Notes: generated from the sequence alone by a model not told the origin. A stretch of 64,000 nucleotides of DNA from a bacterium (GCA_004321745.1 SGYO01000001.1:156525-220524); one strand, 5' to 3'; shown: positions 10,268 through 20,589, counted from the first letter of the stretch. Numbers and translations are program-made.

Positions 10268-10692
10268 CAATTTTAATTTTACATGGACCAAACTTAAACC
10301 TGCTAGGTTTAAAATCTTCTAAATCGGGCGAAAAACTAACTCTAGATAAAGTAAATCGCGCTATTCGTCTCCATGTAAGAAATAAAGATATAAACTTGAA
10401 AATAATACAAACTCATAAAGAATACATTGCAATTAATTTTATACAACGAAATAGAAATTCAGCAAAAGGATTAGTAGCTATACCAACCTCATGGGCAAAA
10501 TACAACCAAACCTTACTAGAGACTATTAAAGTTTGTAACCTTCCTACTGCAACTGTGTATTTCGATAGTAAATACAATTTCGGAACAAGGGAAAAGGATA
10601 CGATTATTTTAGGAGATAATATTGAATCATTTACAGGGGAACCAATAGAAACAATAATATCTGCAATAGATCATATAGCAAAAAGAAAATGA
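10264..10692 (+). CDS. Divergent type II 3-dehydroquinate dehydratase (AroQ)-like protein
   Basis: 'ILILHGPNLNLLG' matches the AroQ N-terminus and overall length, but catalytic motifs are not conserved (see findings). Confidence 0.6.
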   Translation: MTILILHGPNLNLLGLKSSKSGEKLTLDKVNRAIRLHVRNKDINLKIIQTHKEYIAINFIQRNRNSAKGLVAIPTSWAKYNQTLLETIKVCNLPTATVYFDSKYNFGTREKDTIILGDNIESFTGEPIETIISAIDHIAKRK

Positions 10693-11423
10693 TAAATATA
10701 TTATTTGTAGTATTAATTCTTTTCTCAATAGAGCTAAAATCCCAAACACTTGAAAACCCAAATACATCTCCAGTCCATACCTTAGGAACAATTGAGAAAG
10801 ATACATTAAAAACCATAGGTTCCACTTCATTTAACCCTGAATGGGTCAAAGATTTAAAACTATTACTTCCTTGCGAAAATATTAATCTTTCAAAAAGATC
10901 TAGTAGACTACCTAATGCTCCGCGCAAATATAGAAATGGCACTCATAGAGGAATTGATTTTTTTGCAAATTGGGGTACTAATATTAGAGCTGTAGCTCCA
11001 GGTGTGGTCATAAGAGCAGATCACCACTACAAGGAGTATCCACCAAAGTTCAGAGAAGAGTTACTACAAGCATGTGGTATCGTGGGACACACTCCTTCAG
11101 ATATTTTTAATAATGTTCTCCTTGGGAAAGCTGTTTTTCTAGATCATGGTTTTAACCTTATTCCTGGTTTTAGAACGATTTCTATTTATGCGCACCTTTC
11201 AGATATAGACAAAAAAATTACCGGTGGAGCAAAAATTGAAGCAGGTCAAATAATTGGTAAGACAGGAAATTCTGGAACAAGACCAAGCACACTTGGGACT
11301 AAAAAAGAAGCACATTTGCATTGGGAATTAATACTTCAAAGAGATAATGAAGAAATATACTTAGGTAAAGGTATGGCTTATGAAGCTTTATATAAAATGC
11401 TGTCTAAAATTTTTTCTAATTAG
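10689..11423 (+). CDS. M23-family metallopeptidase
   Basis: THRGIDFFANWGTNIRAVAPGVV, YAHLSDI, GKTGNSGTRP, AHLHWEL zinc-site motifs; signal peptide. Confidence 0.88.
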   Translation: MINILFVVLILFSIELKSQTLENPNTSPVHTLGTIEKDTLKTIGSTSFNPEWVKDLKLLLPCENINLSKRSSRLPNAPRKYRNGTHRGIDFFANWGTNIRAVAPGVVIRADHHYKEYPPKFREELLQACGIVGHTPSDIFNNVLLGKAVFLDHGFNLIPGFRTISIYAHLSDIDKKITGGAKIEAGQIIGKTGNSGTRPSTLGTKKEAHLHWELILQRDNEEIYLGKGMAYEALYKMLSKIFSN

Positions 11424-11440
11424 CAAATAAAAAAGAATAA

Positions 11441-11470
11441 AAAAAGGGCAGTATTAATACTGCCCTTTTA
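11441..11470. terminator. Bidirectional intrinsic terminator
   Basis: AAAAAGGGCAGTATTAATACTGCCCTTTTA perfect hairpin with A/T flanks between convergent genes. Confidence 0.88.
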
Positions 11471-11493
11471 AATTGTAAGATTTATTTTAGTTA

Positions 11494-12519
11494 TTAAAAC
11501 GCAAATCTTAAAGCAAGTACAGAGTTAGTTCCAAAATCACCCATGGGTAACATTGAATAATCAACGCTCATATTCATGCCAACAAATCTTGACATATCCA
11601 GAGAAGCTCCAAATGAAACTCCATCAGATGGATTTGAATACCAATCATCAGCATCATCAATTTCTTGAGCCGCACCTGAGGATTGTATTCCTACACCAAC
11701 AGAGCCTAGCCCTTCTAGTTGATAACCAACACTAAGTTTTAACTCATCTGTTGCATAGTAATTACTTGTATAAGTAGCTCCTAGATCAACTCCAGCGATA
11801 TTATAAGTTATTCCCATATCAAACGTAAATGGTAAATCAAATGCAGCAGCATCTAGTTTATAGTATTCACTTGGGCGATCAGCTTCTGAAGGCTCAGCAA
11901 ATACACCTAAACCTGGGCCATCGTACTTTACTGGACTACCAAAGTTTTTTAATACGAAACCAGCATTTAAGCCTTCTCTACCAAGCAGACCTTTGTATTG
12001 TACACCTAAGTCATAAGCAACACCAGAAGCAGAAACCCGTCCAAAACTCTCACGAACATAATTAGCAGTTAAACCAACACTTGTGTTGTCTGAAAGTTTT
12101 TTAGCAACGCTACCACCAAGAATAGAAAAGTTAGGTGTAAAAACCTGACCAGTCCCATCTGGGTAATAAACAGTGGTTTCATTGATATCACCAATGTTAA
12201 ATGTTCTAACATTCACTGCCATTCTATACTCACCAATATTAGTTGCCAATCCAAAAAAGTTATTTTGAATATCATCTATATATTGACGATTAGAAAAGAT
12301 AGCATCAATTCCTGACTCACTCATTGCTAACCCAGCAGGATTCCAAAATGCCGCATCCATTCCAGTTGCAGAAGCAGCAGCTCCTCCACCAGAAAGATAT
12401 TTTGCACTTGGAACTACTAATAGCTGTGTAGAAGAAGCTGAACCCATTCTTGAGCTTTGCCCAAAAATAGAAGAACTAAATGCTATTACTATTAGACTTA
12501 TTAAAATATGTTTTCTCAT
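11494..12519 (-). CDS. PorV/PorQ-like outer-membrane beta-barrel protein
   Basis: Signal peptide; 'GMDAAFWNPAGLAMSESGIDAIFSNRQYIDDIQNNFFGLA'; C-terminal aromatic residue (LALRFAF). Confidence 0.8.
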   Translation of the reverse strand: MRKHILISLIVIAFSSSIFGQSSRMGSASSTQLLVVPSAKYLSGGGAAASATGMDAAFWNPAGLAMSESGIDAIFSNRQYIDDIQNNFFGLATNIGEYRMAVNVRTFNIGDINETTVYYPDGTGQVFTPNFSILGGSVAKKLSDNTSVGLTANYVRESFGRVSASGVAYDLGVQYKGLLGREGLNAGFVLKNFGSPVKYDGPGLGVFAEPSEADRPSEYYKLDAAAFDLPFTFDMGITYNIAGVDLGATYTSNYYATDELKLSVGYQLEGLGSVGVGIQSSGAAQEIDDADDWYSNPSDGVSFGASLDMSRFVGMNMSVDYSMLPMGDFGTNSVLALRFAF

Positions 12520-12542
12520 TTTTATCTCCGTTTAAATGATTA

Positions 12543-15500
12543 TTAATAGTATTTAAGCACTTGTGTTTCTTGTACAAGAGCTATCTTTAAGATTTTTTCA
12601 TTACCACCGGATTTTATTCGTGCTACGTATAAGCCACTTGCAACAGGATAACCATACTGGTTTTTTAGATCCCATTGTGCAAATTGGCTAGCATCATTTT
12701 TTTCTATACTTCTTACGTAAACACCACCTAAAGAATAAATATCAATAGTGGCTTCTACAGGAAGATGATTAAATGAAACATACTTTTCAGCACGACTGCT
12801 TTCTAACTCATGTGTACCGTAATAAGGATTTGGATAAACGCTTACGCTAGATATGTCATTAGAAGCAACTGTCTGGTTTGCAATAGTTGAGAATGAAAAC
12901 TGATCTACACCAACCTGAATTGGGTTAGCATATTTAAAGACCACTACATCTCCTTTATTAAATTGTGTATCCCACCACACAACATTCCATGTTAAGAAAC
13001 CATTTGGATCACCTGTTCTACCGGAAACATAGTCACCGCTTTCTTGGTATGCTGTATGAATGAAGTGTGTATACATACGATTATATGGATTAAAAGAATA
13101 CATAAATCCTGGATCATCTGGATTACCATCTGCACCAGTATTTTGAATTCTATCATACACATCTATATCGATCTGTTGTGGTCCATCAGGATGTTCCATA
13201 TCCCACACTTCAAAAGGAACCCAAATTCTAAAATTACTTCCATCTCCAGGATTTTCTGGATCAGGATGTGTAGCAATATCATAACCTCTGGCACCTGTCA
13301 TCCATGCATATGAACCACCTATACAATTACCATCAGCATCTTGTTCACACATAATGTATTGAATAGTTGCACCAGCATCATCTGTGAATTCAACATAGTT
13401 GTTTTCATCATATTCACCGGTGAAACGTACTTCAATATCTCTTTGAAGTGTATCTACACTTAAAACAGCATTTGGCTCTGGTATCGCATCATAAGCTAAT
13501 GCAGAAGATGCCCAACCATTCGCTAGGTAAGAATCAATATCATAAATTGACTCACCATAAAGCTCTGCAGCTGCTGCATCAGCAACCACTTCTCTATCAA
13601 AAGCATCATTTGGAGCAGCATAGCCACCTGTTACCATTACCTGAAAACCTTCAGTAGTTGGAGCAGCTGAACTGTTATATGTTAAGAAAGAAGAGTTCTC
13701 AACACTGTTACCAGCCATAACATCACTACCACTAACAAAAGTTTGCTTATCTAACAGTGCAGTGTTTGTAGTTACATTTGTTAAGCTCCAATGCTTTTCA
13801 ATCTGTACATAATAAGTTAAGTCACTTATTGTAGTAGAGCCCTCAGCATTTGTAGCAACTGTGTATACTGAACCATCACAAGCTTCACCAATTTCATAAG
13901 CTTCACATGTTTCACAATTACTTGGACACCACAACTGAGACCAAGCATCATCATACATAACATAATCTAAAGTTAAATCGCTTGGGAAACTACTAGGCTT
14001 ATTAATATTGATAGTCAATACTTGACCACCACAAAAACCCGCTCCATCTTGTGTTGTGCTACCTAGCATTACTTCATTACCTGACTCAGAGATCATAGTA
14101 ACGATTCCACTTACTTCAGAGGCAGAATTTATTACTGTTCCCTCAGGAAAAGTCACATGAACCCCAGCTACACAATTGTAATCTGGAGAAACTACATTAA
14201 CATTCAACACTACATCAATAGTTGATGGGTCTGGATTTGTTAAATATACACCAGAAACTGATGAAGGAGAAACATCTCCAACCTTAGCAGCATTTGGATC
14301 ATCAGTGGTCCAAGCACCATCAGCTCCAATCCAATAAGCTTGTTCAGAAAACGAAACATTATAAGTATCACCTGTTAATTTAGATGGGTTTACAACCTTA
14401 ACATCTACATAAGCATTTGCAGTACCATTATGAGTAACATCTACCATTGAACTCATTTCTTGATTAACAGTAACGCCAGGATTTGGGCTATGTGGAGTAA
14501 CAGCCACCCTAGTCTCACCAGATTCAAGAGTTTTAAAAGGACTTCCTTCATTTTCAGATAAGAAACTGTATGCTGTAACAGCAAAATGATAAGTCACTCC
14601 ATTTGACATTGGACGACCACGAACTTCGTCATAATCTGTTTCAAAGTATCTTTGAACCCCTGCATCCGTACCTGTCTGCTTTGCAGCATCTACAACTAAT
14701 CCAGTAATAGGATCAATTGAAGGATCTAAAATATTTTGAACCAAGTTTACCTTATCAAAAGTTGCAACTTTGACACCTTCACTTAAAGGAGAGCTAGCAG
14801 AGGGAAGCTGATAAACAACATACCCTTCAAACTCGAAGCCTGCACTTACTGTCTCTTCAGTAGACGAAACAGAATTTGCATCTGAACCCCAATCAAGACC
14901 TACCTTACCATCCATCTCTAAACCAACTACAGAAGGAGATGAAGGAGCACTAGGTAGTTCAAAATCTTGATCATAGGCATATTGACCATAAAGATCATGA
15001 AATTTTGCAACAGAAACTGATGACACATTATCAAGTCCCATACCACCAGCAATACCTAGAACAACATCAGCCTCTTCACCAAGGTTTAATCTAAATGGAC
15101 CACTTGCCATGACCATTCTTCTATCTCCAGGAGGAAGCTGAACACCATCAATCCAACCAGAACCGCTAGTCGGATCACCAGATAATGCAAACTTTGTTTC
15201 TAACCCAGTTGAAGGATCAGTAAAAGGAATCTGAGTTGGATACTCTGGACGCGGAAGGAAACCTTCCATTAAATTAAAAAACTGTAATGAACCAGCATAC
15301 GATGATAGATCTGGGTCACTAATCGCTGAACCAGCACCAAAATATGTAAATGAGGTCATACCTAAGTATTCTTCAGTGTCGCCGTCTCCATCAATATCCA
15401 TATTATCTGGAGGACCCTGCAAGAAATCATAACCACCTGCAGGTACCGGCAAGTTGAAAATACCATTAAATACACCATCTAATCTGTTACCATTGTACAC

Positions 15501-16478
15501 GTAACCAAAAGAAAGATCAACATCACAACCAACATAGTCGTCAGTGAAAGTTCCTAAGTCTGGATCTGACCACTGAGTAAAATACAAAGAATCAAGCATG
15601 GCACCTTCAGGAGTTCCTGGAAGACCCATATATCTCATCTTAGCTGCTTTAAAAATGTTATTACCTAGTGGATCACTAGCACCAAAAGCATATCCCCAAA
15701 TAGTAATTTGAAGCTCAATACCTATCGGGTCTGCACCATACAAACTAGGAGCAGTTGATTCATAACCAATACTATCACCTGCAGCATTAACAATTTTTGG
15801 GACATCATTTGCAATTGTCCACATTGTCTGATCTGCACCAGGATACCCAGGAACATCTACAGCAGGATCAAAAGAACCATCACCATTAACATCATGGTAT
15901 GGAGCTCCCCAAGCAGCAGGCCAATTCATATAATCATATTCATACTGCCCTTTAACTGTAGCAATTTGCTCCGCAGTGACATCACCAACTGAAGTAGCGT
16001 AAAAGTTTGCAGCATCAACAGAAAGATCTGCAGTAGCCCAATCTGTTCTTACACGCCAGACATGATTGTTAGCAGGATCATCAGAACCTAAAACATTACC
16101 ATTTGTATCGGTAATAATTCTACCAGCTTTCATACCATGGTAATAAGTAGAACCACCAACGCGAACTTCGTCACCTTGACCGTCACCTTTTACCTTAGCA
16201 CCCCAAAGCATACCATCAGAATAGATAAATCCTCCGGTAAAAATTGGGTAGTCAGCCATTGTACCGTTTGGACTACCAGCGGTTGTATATGCACCGTCCT
16301 TGCCTATCCAGTAAGCAATATTGTTAATGTTTAATACAGAAATACCAGGACTCTGGTTTTCCATAACTCTATTTGTAGCTTTTGTGTCAGCCTTGCTATT
16401 GGCAAGTTCTTTTGCAAACAAGCCTGAAACAAGAAACATACAACTAGCAACTATTAGTTTTAGATTTTTCATTTTCAT
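12543..16478 (-). CDS. Large secreted protein with T9SS-type C-terminal sorting domain
   Basis: 1311 aa with signal peptide; C-terminal 'VSVYPNPYYGTHELES...DIYSLGGVYVRSIEKN...WDLKNQYGYPVASGLYVARIKSGGNEKILKIALVQE'. Confidence 0.8.
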   Translation of the reverse strand: MKMKNLKLIVASCMFLVSGLFAKELANSKADTKATNRVMENQSPGISVLNINNIAYWIGKDGAYTTAGSPNGTMADYPIFTGGFIYSDGMLWGAKVKGDGQGDEVRVGGSTYYHGMKAGRIITDTNGNVLGSDDPANNHVWRVRTDWATADLSVDAANFYATSVGDVTAEQIATVKGQYEYDYMNWPAAWGAPYHDVNGDGSFDPAVDVPGYPGADQTMWTIANDVPKIVNAAGDSIGYESTAPSLYGADPIGIELQITIWGYAFGASDPLGNNIFKAAKMRYMGLPGTPEGAMLDSLYFTQWSDPDLGTFTDDYVGCDVDLSFGYVYNGNRLDGVFNGIFNLPVPAGGYDFLQGPPDNMDIDGDGDTEEYLGMTSFTYFGAGSAISDPDLSSYAGSLQFFNLMEGFLPRPEYPTQIPFTDPSTGLETKFALSGDPTSGSGWIDGVQLPPGDRRMVMASGPFRLNLGEEADVVLGIAGGMGLDNVSSVSVAKFHDLYGQYAYDQDFELPSAPSSPSVVGLEMDGKVGLDWGSDANSVSSTEETVSAGFEFEGYVVYQLPSASSPLSEGVKVATFDKVNLVQNILDPSIDPITGLVVDAAKQTGTDAGVQRYFETDYDEVRGRPMSNGVTYHFAVTAYSFLSENEGSPFKTLESGETRVAVTPHSPNPGVTVNQEMSSMVDVTHNGTANAYVDVKVVNPSKLTGDTYNVSFSEQAYWIGADGAWTTDDPNAAKVGDVSPSSVSGVYLTNPDPSTIDVVLNVNVVSPDYNCVAGVHVTFPEGTVINSASEVSGIVTMISESGNEVMLGSTTQDGAGFCGGQVLTININKPSSFPSDLTLDYVMYDDAWSQLWCPSNCETCEAYEIGEACDGSVYTVATNAEGSTTISDLTYYVQIEKHWSLTNVTTNTALLDKQTFVSGSDVMAGNSVENSSFLTYNSSAAPTTEGFQVMVTGGYAAPNDAFDREVVADAAAAELYGESIYDIDSYLANGWASSALAYDAIPEPNAVLSVDTLQRDIEVRFTGEYDENNYVEFTDDAGATIQYIMCEQDADGNCIGGSYAWMTGARGYDIATHPDPENPGDGSNFRIWVPFEVWDMEHPDGPQQIDIDVYDRIQNTGADGNPDDPGFMYSFNPYNRMYTHFIHTAYQESGDYVSGRTGDPNGFLTWNVVWWDTQFNKGDVVVFKYANPIQVGVDQFSFSTIANQTVASNDISSVSVYPNPYYGTHELESSRAEKYVSFNHLPVEATIDIYSLGGVYVRSIEKNDASQFAQWDLKNQYGYPVASGLYVARIKSGGNEKILKIALVQETQVLKYY

Positions 16479-16530
16479 GGTTCTAATACCCTTTTCTTTA
16501 TTTTTAATTATCGTCTATCCAATCAGTAGA

Positions 16531-19515
16531 TTAGAAATTTACAGCAACACCCATTTTAACAATTTGAGGAGTTGCAAAAACATCTAGCCCAAAATCGCTC
16601 ATATAATGTTGCCTATTTTCAAGGTTAACATTACGATATAGATCTACATAGTTTTGGCCGTTAGCTGCAACGATCTCATTACTTAAGGCCGGATCTGTTA
16701 AAAATCCATCATCATATGCATTACCAGATCTAGAATAGACATTAATCACATTTTTTGTGTCAAATAAATTGCTTACGTAAGCAAATAGTGTAACACCAAC
16801 GCCTCCTAGAGATAGATTGTAATCTACTTTAAGGTTGGCGTAATACTGCCAAGGAGTAGTAGACCCTCCAATAGACTCCTGTGGCTCACGAGAACGAGCA
16901 TCAGCTAACAATGCTCCCTCATCAGCAGCACGCTGACCCATTCCACCATCACTATAGGTAAACGGATGACCACTGTTAAATTTATATTCTAGGTTGAAAC
17001 CTAAACCACTTAGAGGACCATCATCAGAACCATACCTATAATCTAATGCAACCGCACCACGATGCTTATTGTGATAGTAAAGCGGTGAAATCATTAGTGG
17101 CGGAGGACTTAATAGATCCTGAGCTATATTACCAGCACCAGTATTAGGATCAGAGTTGATTCCTCTAGCATCTGACCAAGAATAAGAAGCAAACGTCTGT
17201 AGTCTGCTTACTCTACGAGTTCTCAAAGTAAACTCAAAACCATTTACAGTAGTAAAGTCTCCGTTCTTGTAGTAAAAAGCATCTTGCGCTACACCCTGCT
17301 CATTACTGATGTCAACTTCCTCATTCTTGCCAATGACAACCTGTCCAGTTGTATTCTTAGCAAAAGCTGTAACATCAATAGCTGCAGAAGGCAAAATCTG
17401 ATAGCTCATTCCTACCTCATACTGAGTTGTCTCAATTGGATCGAGATCAAATCCCATTGGATCAGGAGTATAGTTTTGACCACCCCAAACTAAATGCATG
17501 TATCTAGTAGACGCATAAGGCAGATCAAGCTCGGGCATTTGAGCAAATTTACCATACTGCAAGTGGAAAACAACCTCATCAGAAACCGGGAAGGCTAAAC
17601 CAAGACGTGGCTGAAGCACACTCTTTGTTTCTGACTCCTCAAATTCATCTGGTAAAATACCTTGATTAGATTGATCCCAACCTGGATTAGCAGGATCCTT
17701 CATTTTCCAATCATCCATCATAAAATTATCTATACGCACACCAGCGCTAACAACTAAGTCACCAGACTCAAATTTATCATTAACATAAATTGAAGTAACT
17801 GTCGGCTCTCTTGGGCCATCCCAATCATCATCAATCTCATTACCATAGTCATCATAGCCAATTTGACCATTCCTATTATAAAGAGATAAAGCAGTTGTAA
17901 CCGCTTCATTATTACCACTAACAACTTCTTCTCTAGTGAAATCACCATCAGCAATCGCTTTGTTCAAGTTATACATTGCACTTGTACTTAACTGATACGC
18001 ACGATATGTATATTTCTTATAATCAAAGCCAGCACGAATCTCATGATCTCCTCTTTGCCAGGTTAAACCAGCATCAAAACCGATAGAATTACGTTGACTC
18101 ATTCCCCAACCAGTTGTCACATCACCAGGCCTAGCAAAAGCAAAAGAATTAGCAACATAATAATCTCCAGGAGATGTATAAGTTGCACCAGGAGTTGCAA
18201 AATTAGTGTTCCCACCTGCCCAGTAAGATGCATCAATACCTTGAGCAGCAACACTTGTTGAATCATAATAGCCTAGAGCTTTTGAGAAATCACCACTACC
18301 AAATGCACCATCATAATACTCATAGCTGCGATTTAACGTAAATAAGCCAGCAGATACCAACATGTTTGGATTAAGGAAATAATTAGCACGAAGATTTATC
18401 ATGCTAAGTTTACGATCTCCTTCAGTTAATCGTTCAGTGTTAAACATATTGTAGATAGGAAGACTATTAAACTCTCTAGATTGATTATCAATAACGCTTG
18501 AAAATCTGAGATTTAATGGACCTAAATCTGCTACAACTGTTGCATTTATCTTTAAATCATCTTTAGCTCTGTGCGTAATACCATCTTTACCACCTGAGTT
18601 AAAATTAATCGCAACAGAATCACCATCAGGTGTAGATCCACCCACAGTTGATTCTAGGTTTGCACCACCAGCGACAGAAAAGTCTGTGTAATAAGTAGGA
18701 TCCCAATCATCAACATGTCTATTACTAAGCGCAACAAATGTTTTAATATTTTCTCCAATTGGAACATTTACGGTAGCTGTAAGGTCAGTTAGCCCGTAAT
18801 CACCAGTCTCGAATCTCACATCACCGCTAACTTTATTGCTACCAGTTTTAAGTGTTTGTCTAATTACACCAGAGTTTGCACCACCAATATGAGCTCCATA
18901 ACCACCAGCCTCAACAGAGATTTCAGCAAGTGCTTCAGGAATTGCAGAAAATTCAAAACCAGTATTTATTACATCTGTAATTGAAGCTCCATCAAGCGTG
19001 TATGCTACCTCTTCAGCTCTACTACCTCGAACAGAAATTCTTCCATTAGTAATATTTACACCTGGCTGTAGGTCAAGGACACCAACAACACTTCTAGAAG
19101 CAGAATTACGAATTTCTTGATCTCCAATACTACGAACTGAGTTTGTAGCACTTTTCTCAATCAATCTTTTTTCACCTACAATAGTTACAGCTTCACCTTC
19201 AACAGCAGAAGTTTGCATTGAAAAATCCAGCGGAGTTGTCAAATCTACTTTAACAGAAACATTAGATTCAGTACTGCTTTGATATCCAATGTACGAAGCT
19301 GTAACACTATATGTACCAGCTTCAACATTTAGTATCGTATATTTACCTTCTCCATCAGTAGCGGCACCTTTTGTGGTTCCATCGACTATAACGTTAGCAC
19401 CTGCAAGTGGTTGCCCATCTGATGATGTAACAACACCTCTTAGTTTACCTGCTGTTTGCGAAAACGCAAATGACATAACTAAAGAGAGAACGATTATTTT
19501 TGAGATTTTTCTCAT
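16531..19515 (-). CDS. TonB-dependent receptor with N-terminal carboxypeptidase-regulatory-like domain
   Basis: AGKLRGVVTSSDGQPLAGANVIVDGTTKGAATDGEGKYTILNVEAGTYSVTASYIGYQ; plug 'GVLDLQPGVNITNGRISVRGSRAEEVAYTLDGASITD'; C-terminal aromatic (MGVAVNF). Confidence 0.92.
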   Translation of the reverse strand: MRKISKIIVLSLVMSFAFSQTAGKLRGVVTSSDGQPLAGANVIVDGTTKGAATDGEGKYTILNVEAGTYSVTASYIGYQSSTESNVSVKVDLTTPLDFSMQTSAVEGEAVTIVGEKRLIEKSATNSVRSIGDQEIRNSASRSVVGVLDLQPGVNITNGRISVRGSRAEEVAYTLDGASITDVINTGFEFSAIPEALAEISVEAGGYGAHIGGANSGVIRQTLKTGSNKVSGDVRFETGDYGLTDLTATVNVPIGENIKTFVALSNRHVDDWDPTYYTDFSVAGGANLESTVGGSTPDGDSVAINFNSGGKDGITHRAKDDLKINATVVADLGPLNLRFSSVIDNQSREFNSLPIYNMFNTERLTEGDRKLSMINLRANYFLNPNMLVSAGLFTLNRSYEYYDGAFGSGDFSKALGYYDSTSVAAQGIDASYWAGGNTNFATPGATYTSPGDYYVANSFAFARPGDVTTGWGMSQRNSIGFDAGLTWQRGDHEIRAGFDYKKYTYRAYQLSTSAMYNLNKAIADGDFTREEVVSGNNEAVTTALSLYNRNGQIGYDDYGNEIDDDWDGPREPTVTSIYVNDKFESGDLVVSAGVRIDNFMMDDWKMKDPANPGWDQSNQGILPDEFEESETKSVLQPRLGLAFPVSDEVVFHLQYGKFAQMPELDLPYASTRYMHLVWGGQNYTPDPMGFDLDPIETTQYEVGMSYQILPSAAIDVTAFAKNTTGQVVIGKNEEVDISNEQGVAQDAFYYKNGDFTTVNGFEFTLRTRRVSRLQTFASYSWSDARGINSDPNTGAGNIAQDLLSPPPLMISPLYYHNKHRGAVALDYRYGSDDGPLSGLGFNLEYKFNSGHPFTYSDGGMGQRAADEGALLADARSREPQESIGGSTTPWQYYANLKVDYNLSLGGVGVTLFAYVSNLFDTKNVINVYSRSGNAYDDGFLTDPALSNEIVAANGQNYVDLYRNVNLENRQHYMSDFGLDVFATPQIVKMGVAVNF

Positions 19516-19684
19516 TTTACTGCCTCCAGTTTACATTAATCAAATTTTTTCAAAATTCTTGTGCACCGAGTGAAAAAACAACTATTTAGTTTATTTTTTT
19601 CTCCTTTGGACGGATAGATAGCAAAGTCCTACCCGCATCACCCCAAGAACGTGTACAATAAACCTAACCGCTGAAAACGGTGTG

Positions 19685-19690
19685 TGTCAA
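19685..19690 (-). promoter_or_regulatory. Putative -35 box (TTGACA) upstream of the TonB receptor leader
   Basis: Minus strand reads aacTTGACAcacaccgttttcagcgg; a matching -10 is weak. Confidence 0.35.
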
Positions 19691-19749
19691 GTTTAATTTT
19701 ATATTTTTTTTGACTCATTTTACACATTATATATATGCAGAGGTTAATT

Positions 19750-20106
19750 TTAGGAATTTAATAGTTCTAATACGTTCTCAGGAGGCCTACCTATTACGGC
19801 CTTGTCCCTAGAGGTAACAATTGGCCTTTCTATAATTTTAGGGAAATTGACCATTTTATTGATTAGCTCAATATCGTTTTCAATAATATCTTTAATATTG
19901 TTTTCTTTAAAATCGGCCTCATTTTTTCTTAAAAAATCCTTAGGTCTTTTATTTAACAATCTAGAAATATTCTCGAGATCATACTCGTCTAAAGGCGTTT
20001 TTAAATACTCTATAATTGTTGGTTTTATTCCGTGATCTTTAATTATTCGTAGAGTTTGCCTACTTTTACTACATCTTGGATTGTGATAAATTGTTAAATC
20101 CTTCAT
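19750..20106 (-). CDS. ArsC-family (Spx/arsenate reductase-like) protein
   Basis: IYHNPRCSKSRQTLRII..., ERPIVTSRDKAVIGRPPENVLELL. Confidence 0.9.
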   Translation of the reverse strand: MKDLTIYHNPRCSKSRQTLRIIKDHGIKPTIIEYLKTPLDEYDLENISRLLNKRPKDFLRKNEADFKENNIKDIIENDIELINKMVNFPKIIERPIVTSRDKAVIGRPPENVLELLNS

Positions 20107-20588
20107 TTTATTTCCTCAAAAATTCCTGTTTCTCTATTTTTAAATACTTTGTCATGTAAAAATACTCTGCCATTCATCGCAATGTAAACACCATGCGGCA
20201 TTGTCTGAACATAAGCCAGAGCGCTAGCAATGTTAAATAGGCCATCTGATGTACCAAATTTATATGGTATCATTGCGCCTGTCATAATAATAGTTTTCTT
20301 GAGATTTTTTCCGCCAAGAACTTTTGCTGTTTCAGTCATTGTATCTGTACCATGAGTAATTACAATTTGGTCTTCAAAAGCAGCGGTGCATTTTTTCACG
20401 ATAAATTCTCTATCTTTTTCTTTCATATCTAAACTGTCAAGCATCATAAGTGTCTCAATACCAACTTCAACCTTAGACCTGCCTAATGCTAAAATCTCAT
20501 TCATATGAGTTTCTTTGAAATAAAGCCTTCCATTTTTTTCATCATAATCTTTGTCAAATGTTCCTCCTGTCACAAATATTTTTATCAT
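20103..20588 (-). CDS. Short asparaginase-domain protein (N-terminal domain only)
   Basis: TGGTFDKDY, VITHGTDTMTETAKVLGG, TGAMIPYKFGTSDGLFN motifs in only 161 aa. Confidence 0.82.
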   Translation of the reverse strand: MIKIFVTGGTFDKDYDEKNGRLYFKETHMNEILALGRSKVEVGIETLMMLDSLDMKEKDREFIVKKCTAAFEDQIVITHGTDTMTETAKVLGGKNLKKTIIMTGAMIPYKFGTSDGLFNIASALAYVQTMPHGVYIAMNGRVFLHDKVFKNRETGIFEEIK

Positions 20589-20589
20589 C

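Noticed and set aside
13044-13313. Several 60-90 aa plus-strand ORFs inside the large minus-strand secreted genes (e.g. 13044, 13448, 11553, 11829, 57107, 59827)
   Set aside because: His/Gln/Leu/Ile-rich antisense translations of supported CDSs.
19600-19690. Cyclic-di-GMP-I riboswitch in the TonB receptor leader
   Set aside because: A plus-strand 'GCAAAGTCC' recalls GCAAAGCC, but the orientation is wrong for the gene and the paired elements and tetraloop/receptor were not found.
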